In this document: one piece after another, positions 6,063-6,362 of the stretch
Layout: each line of letters starts with the position of its first letter
Numbering within the stretch: position 1 is the stretch's first letter
DNA from: Sphingomonadales bacterium UBA6174
Lineage (GTDB): Bacteria; Pseudomonadota; Alphaproteobacteria; Sphingomonadales; Sphingomonadaceae
DNA length: 6,362 bases
Reading direction: 5' to 3'
Assembly (NCBI GenBank): GCA_002422945.1
Contig: DITW01000014.1
Location: forward strand, 1,378-7,739
Notes under the pieces: generated by a model
The model's database searches: none
What the model was told of the DNA's origin: nothing
The model's input: only the letters and a program-made list of their open reading frames with translations
Position numbers and translations under genes: made by a program

Positions 6063-6362
6063 TTATTTTCGCAGTTTGAGCTGGCTCAGGTCGCGCACTG
6101 CGCCGCGGGCGGCGCTGGTGGTCATCGCGGCATAAGCCTGTAGCGCAACCGACACCTTGCGCGGACGTGGCTTGGCGGGGTGCCATGCGGCTTCGCCTTT
6201 GGCTTCCATCGCCAGACGGCGTGCGGCCAGATCGGCATCCGACACCGCGAGGTTGATCGTCCGGTTGGGAATGTCGATTTCAATCAGATCGCCATTTTCG
6301 ACCAAGGCGATCAAGCCGCCCTCCGCTGCTTCCGGTGAGACATGGCCGATGGACAGGCCCGA
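6063..6362 (-). CDS. ilvD: Dihydroxy-acid dehydratase, C-terminal end, cut by window edge
   Basis: IlvD is an iron-sulfur dehydratase that turns 2,3-dihydroxy-isovalerate and 2,3-dihydroxy-3-methylvalerate into the 2-keto acids for valine, leucine and isoleucine synthesis. Only the last 99 residues and the stop are present; the start lies beyond the right edge. The family's C-terminal signature is clear: SGLSIGHVSPEAAEGG at the beginning of the visible part, then IALVENGD, IEIDIPNR and a conserved tail with VSVALQAYAAMTTSAARGAV. The active-site Ser and the cluster cysteines would be partly or wholly outside the window. The gene converges on the amidohydrolase gene with a 37-base spacer that contains the paired hairpins. 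Confidence 0.96.
   Translation of the reverse strand, partial: SGLSIGHVSPEAAEGGLIALVENGDLIEIDIPNRTINLAVSDADLAARRLAMEAKGEAAWHPAKPRPRKVSVALQAYAAMTTSAARGAVRDLSQLKLRK

Overview
The window is ordinary chromosomal sequence of an alphaproteobacterium. The best guess is a sphingomonad (Sphingomonadales), based on G+C-rich codon use, the style of the MutS and DnaJ-like proteins, and the mix of neighbours. Taxonomy is inferred from protein style only. Six protein genes fill nearly all of it. No tRNA, rRNA, CRISPR array, transposase or phage gene is visible.

Layout from left to right: (1) the N-terminal third of a MaeB-type malic enzyme on the minus strand, running off the left edge; (2) a 181-base divergent intergenic region; (3) a complete mutS on the plus strand; (4) a J-domain protein with an N-terminal Cys/His cluster, convergent with mutS and with only 3 bases between the two stop codons; (5) a LuxR-type regulator with an autoinducer-binding domain, upstream of the J-domain gene on the same minus strand; (6) a 260-base, relatively AT-rich divergent region; (7) an N-formylglutamate amidohydrolase family protein on the plus strand; (8) a 37-base convergent spacer holding two overlapping, mutually exclusive perfect hairpins; (9) the C-terminal 99 residues of dihydroxy-acid dehydratase (IlvD) on the minus strand, running off the right edge.

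The genes do not form one pathway. They cover carbon metabolism (maeB), mismatch repair (mutS), a co-chaperone-like protein, a possible quorum-sensing regulator, amide hydrolysis and branched-chain amino-acid synthesis (ilvD). I see no evidence of a new multi-gene system.

The most interesting signals are in the initiation regions. Both plus-strand genes lack a Shine-Dalgarno sequence but carry a sigma70-like -35/-10 pair with a 17-base spacer, placed so that the start codon falls 7 bases after the -10 box. That is the arrangement expected for leaderless mRNAs. The malic enzyme and luxR genes instead have clear Shine-Dalgarno sequences. Other points worth checking are an in-frame TGA just upstream of the amidohydrolase start, the alternative hairpins before ilvD, and the lack of a visible luxI partner for the LuxR protein.
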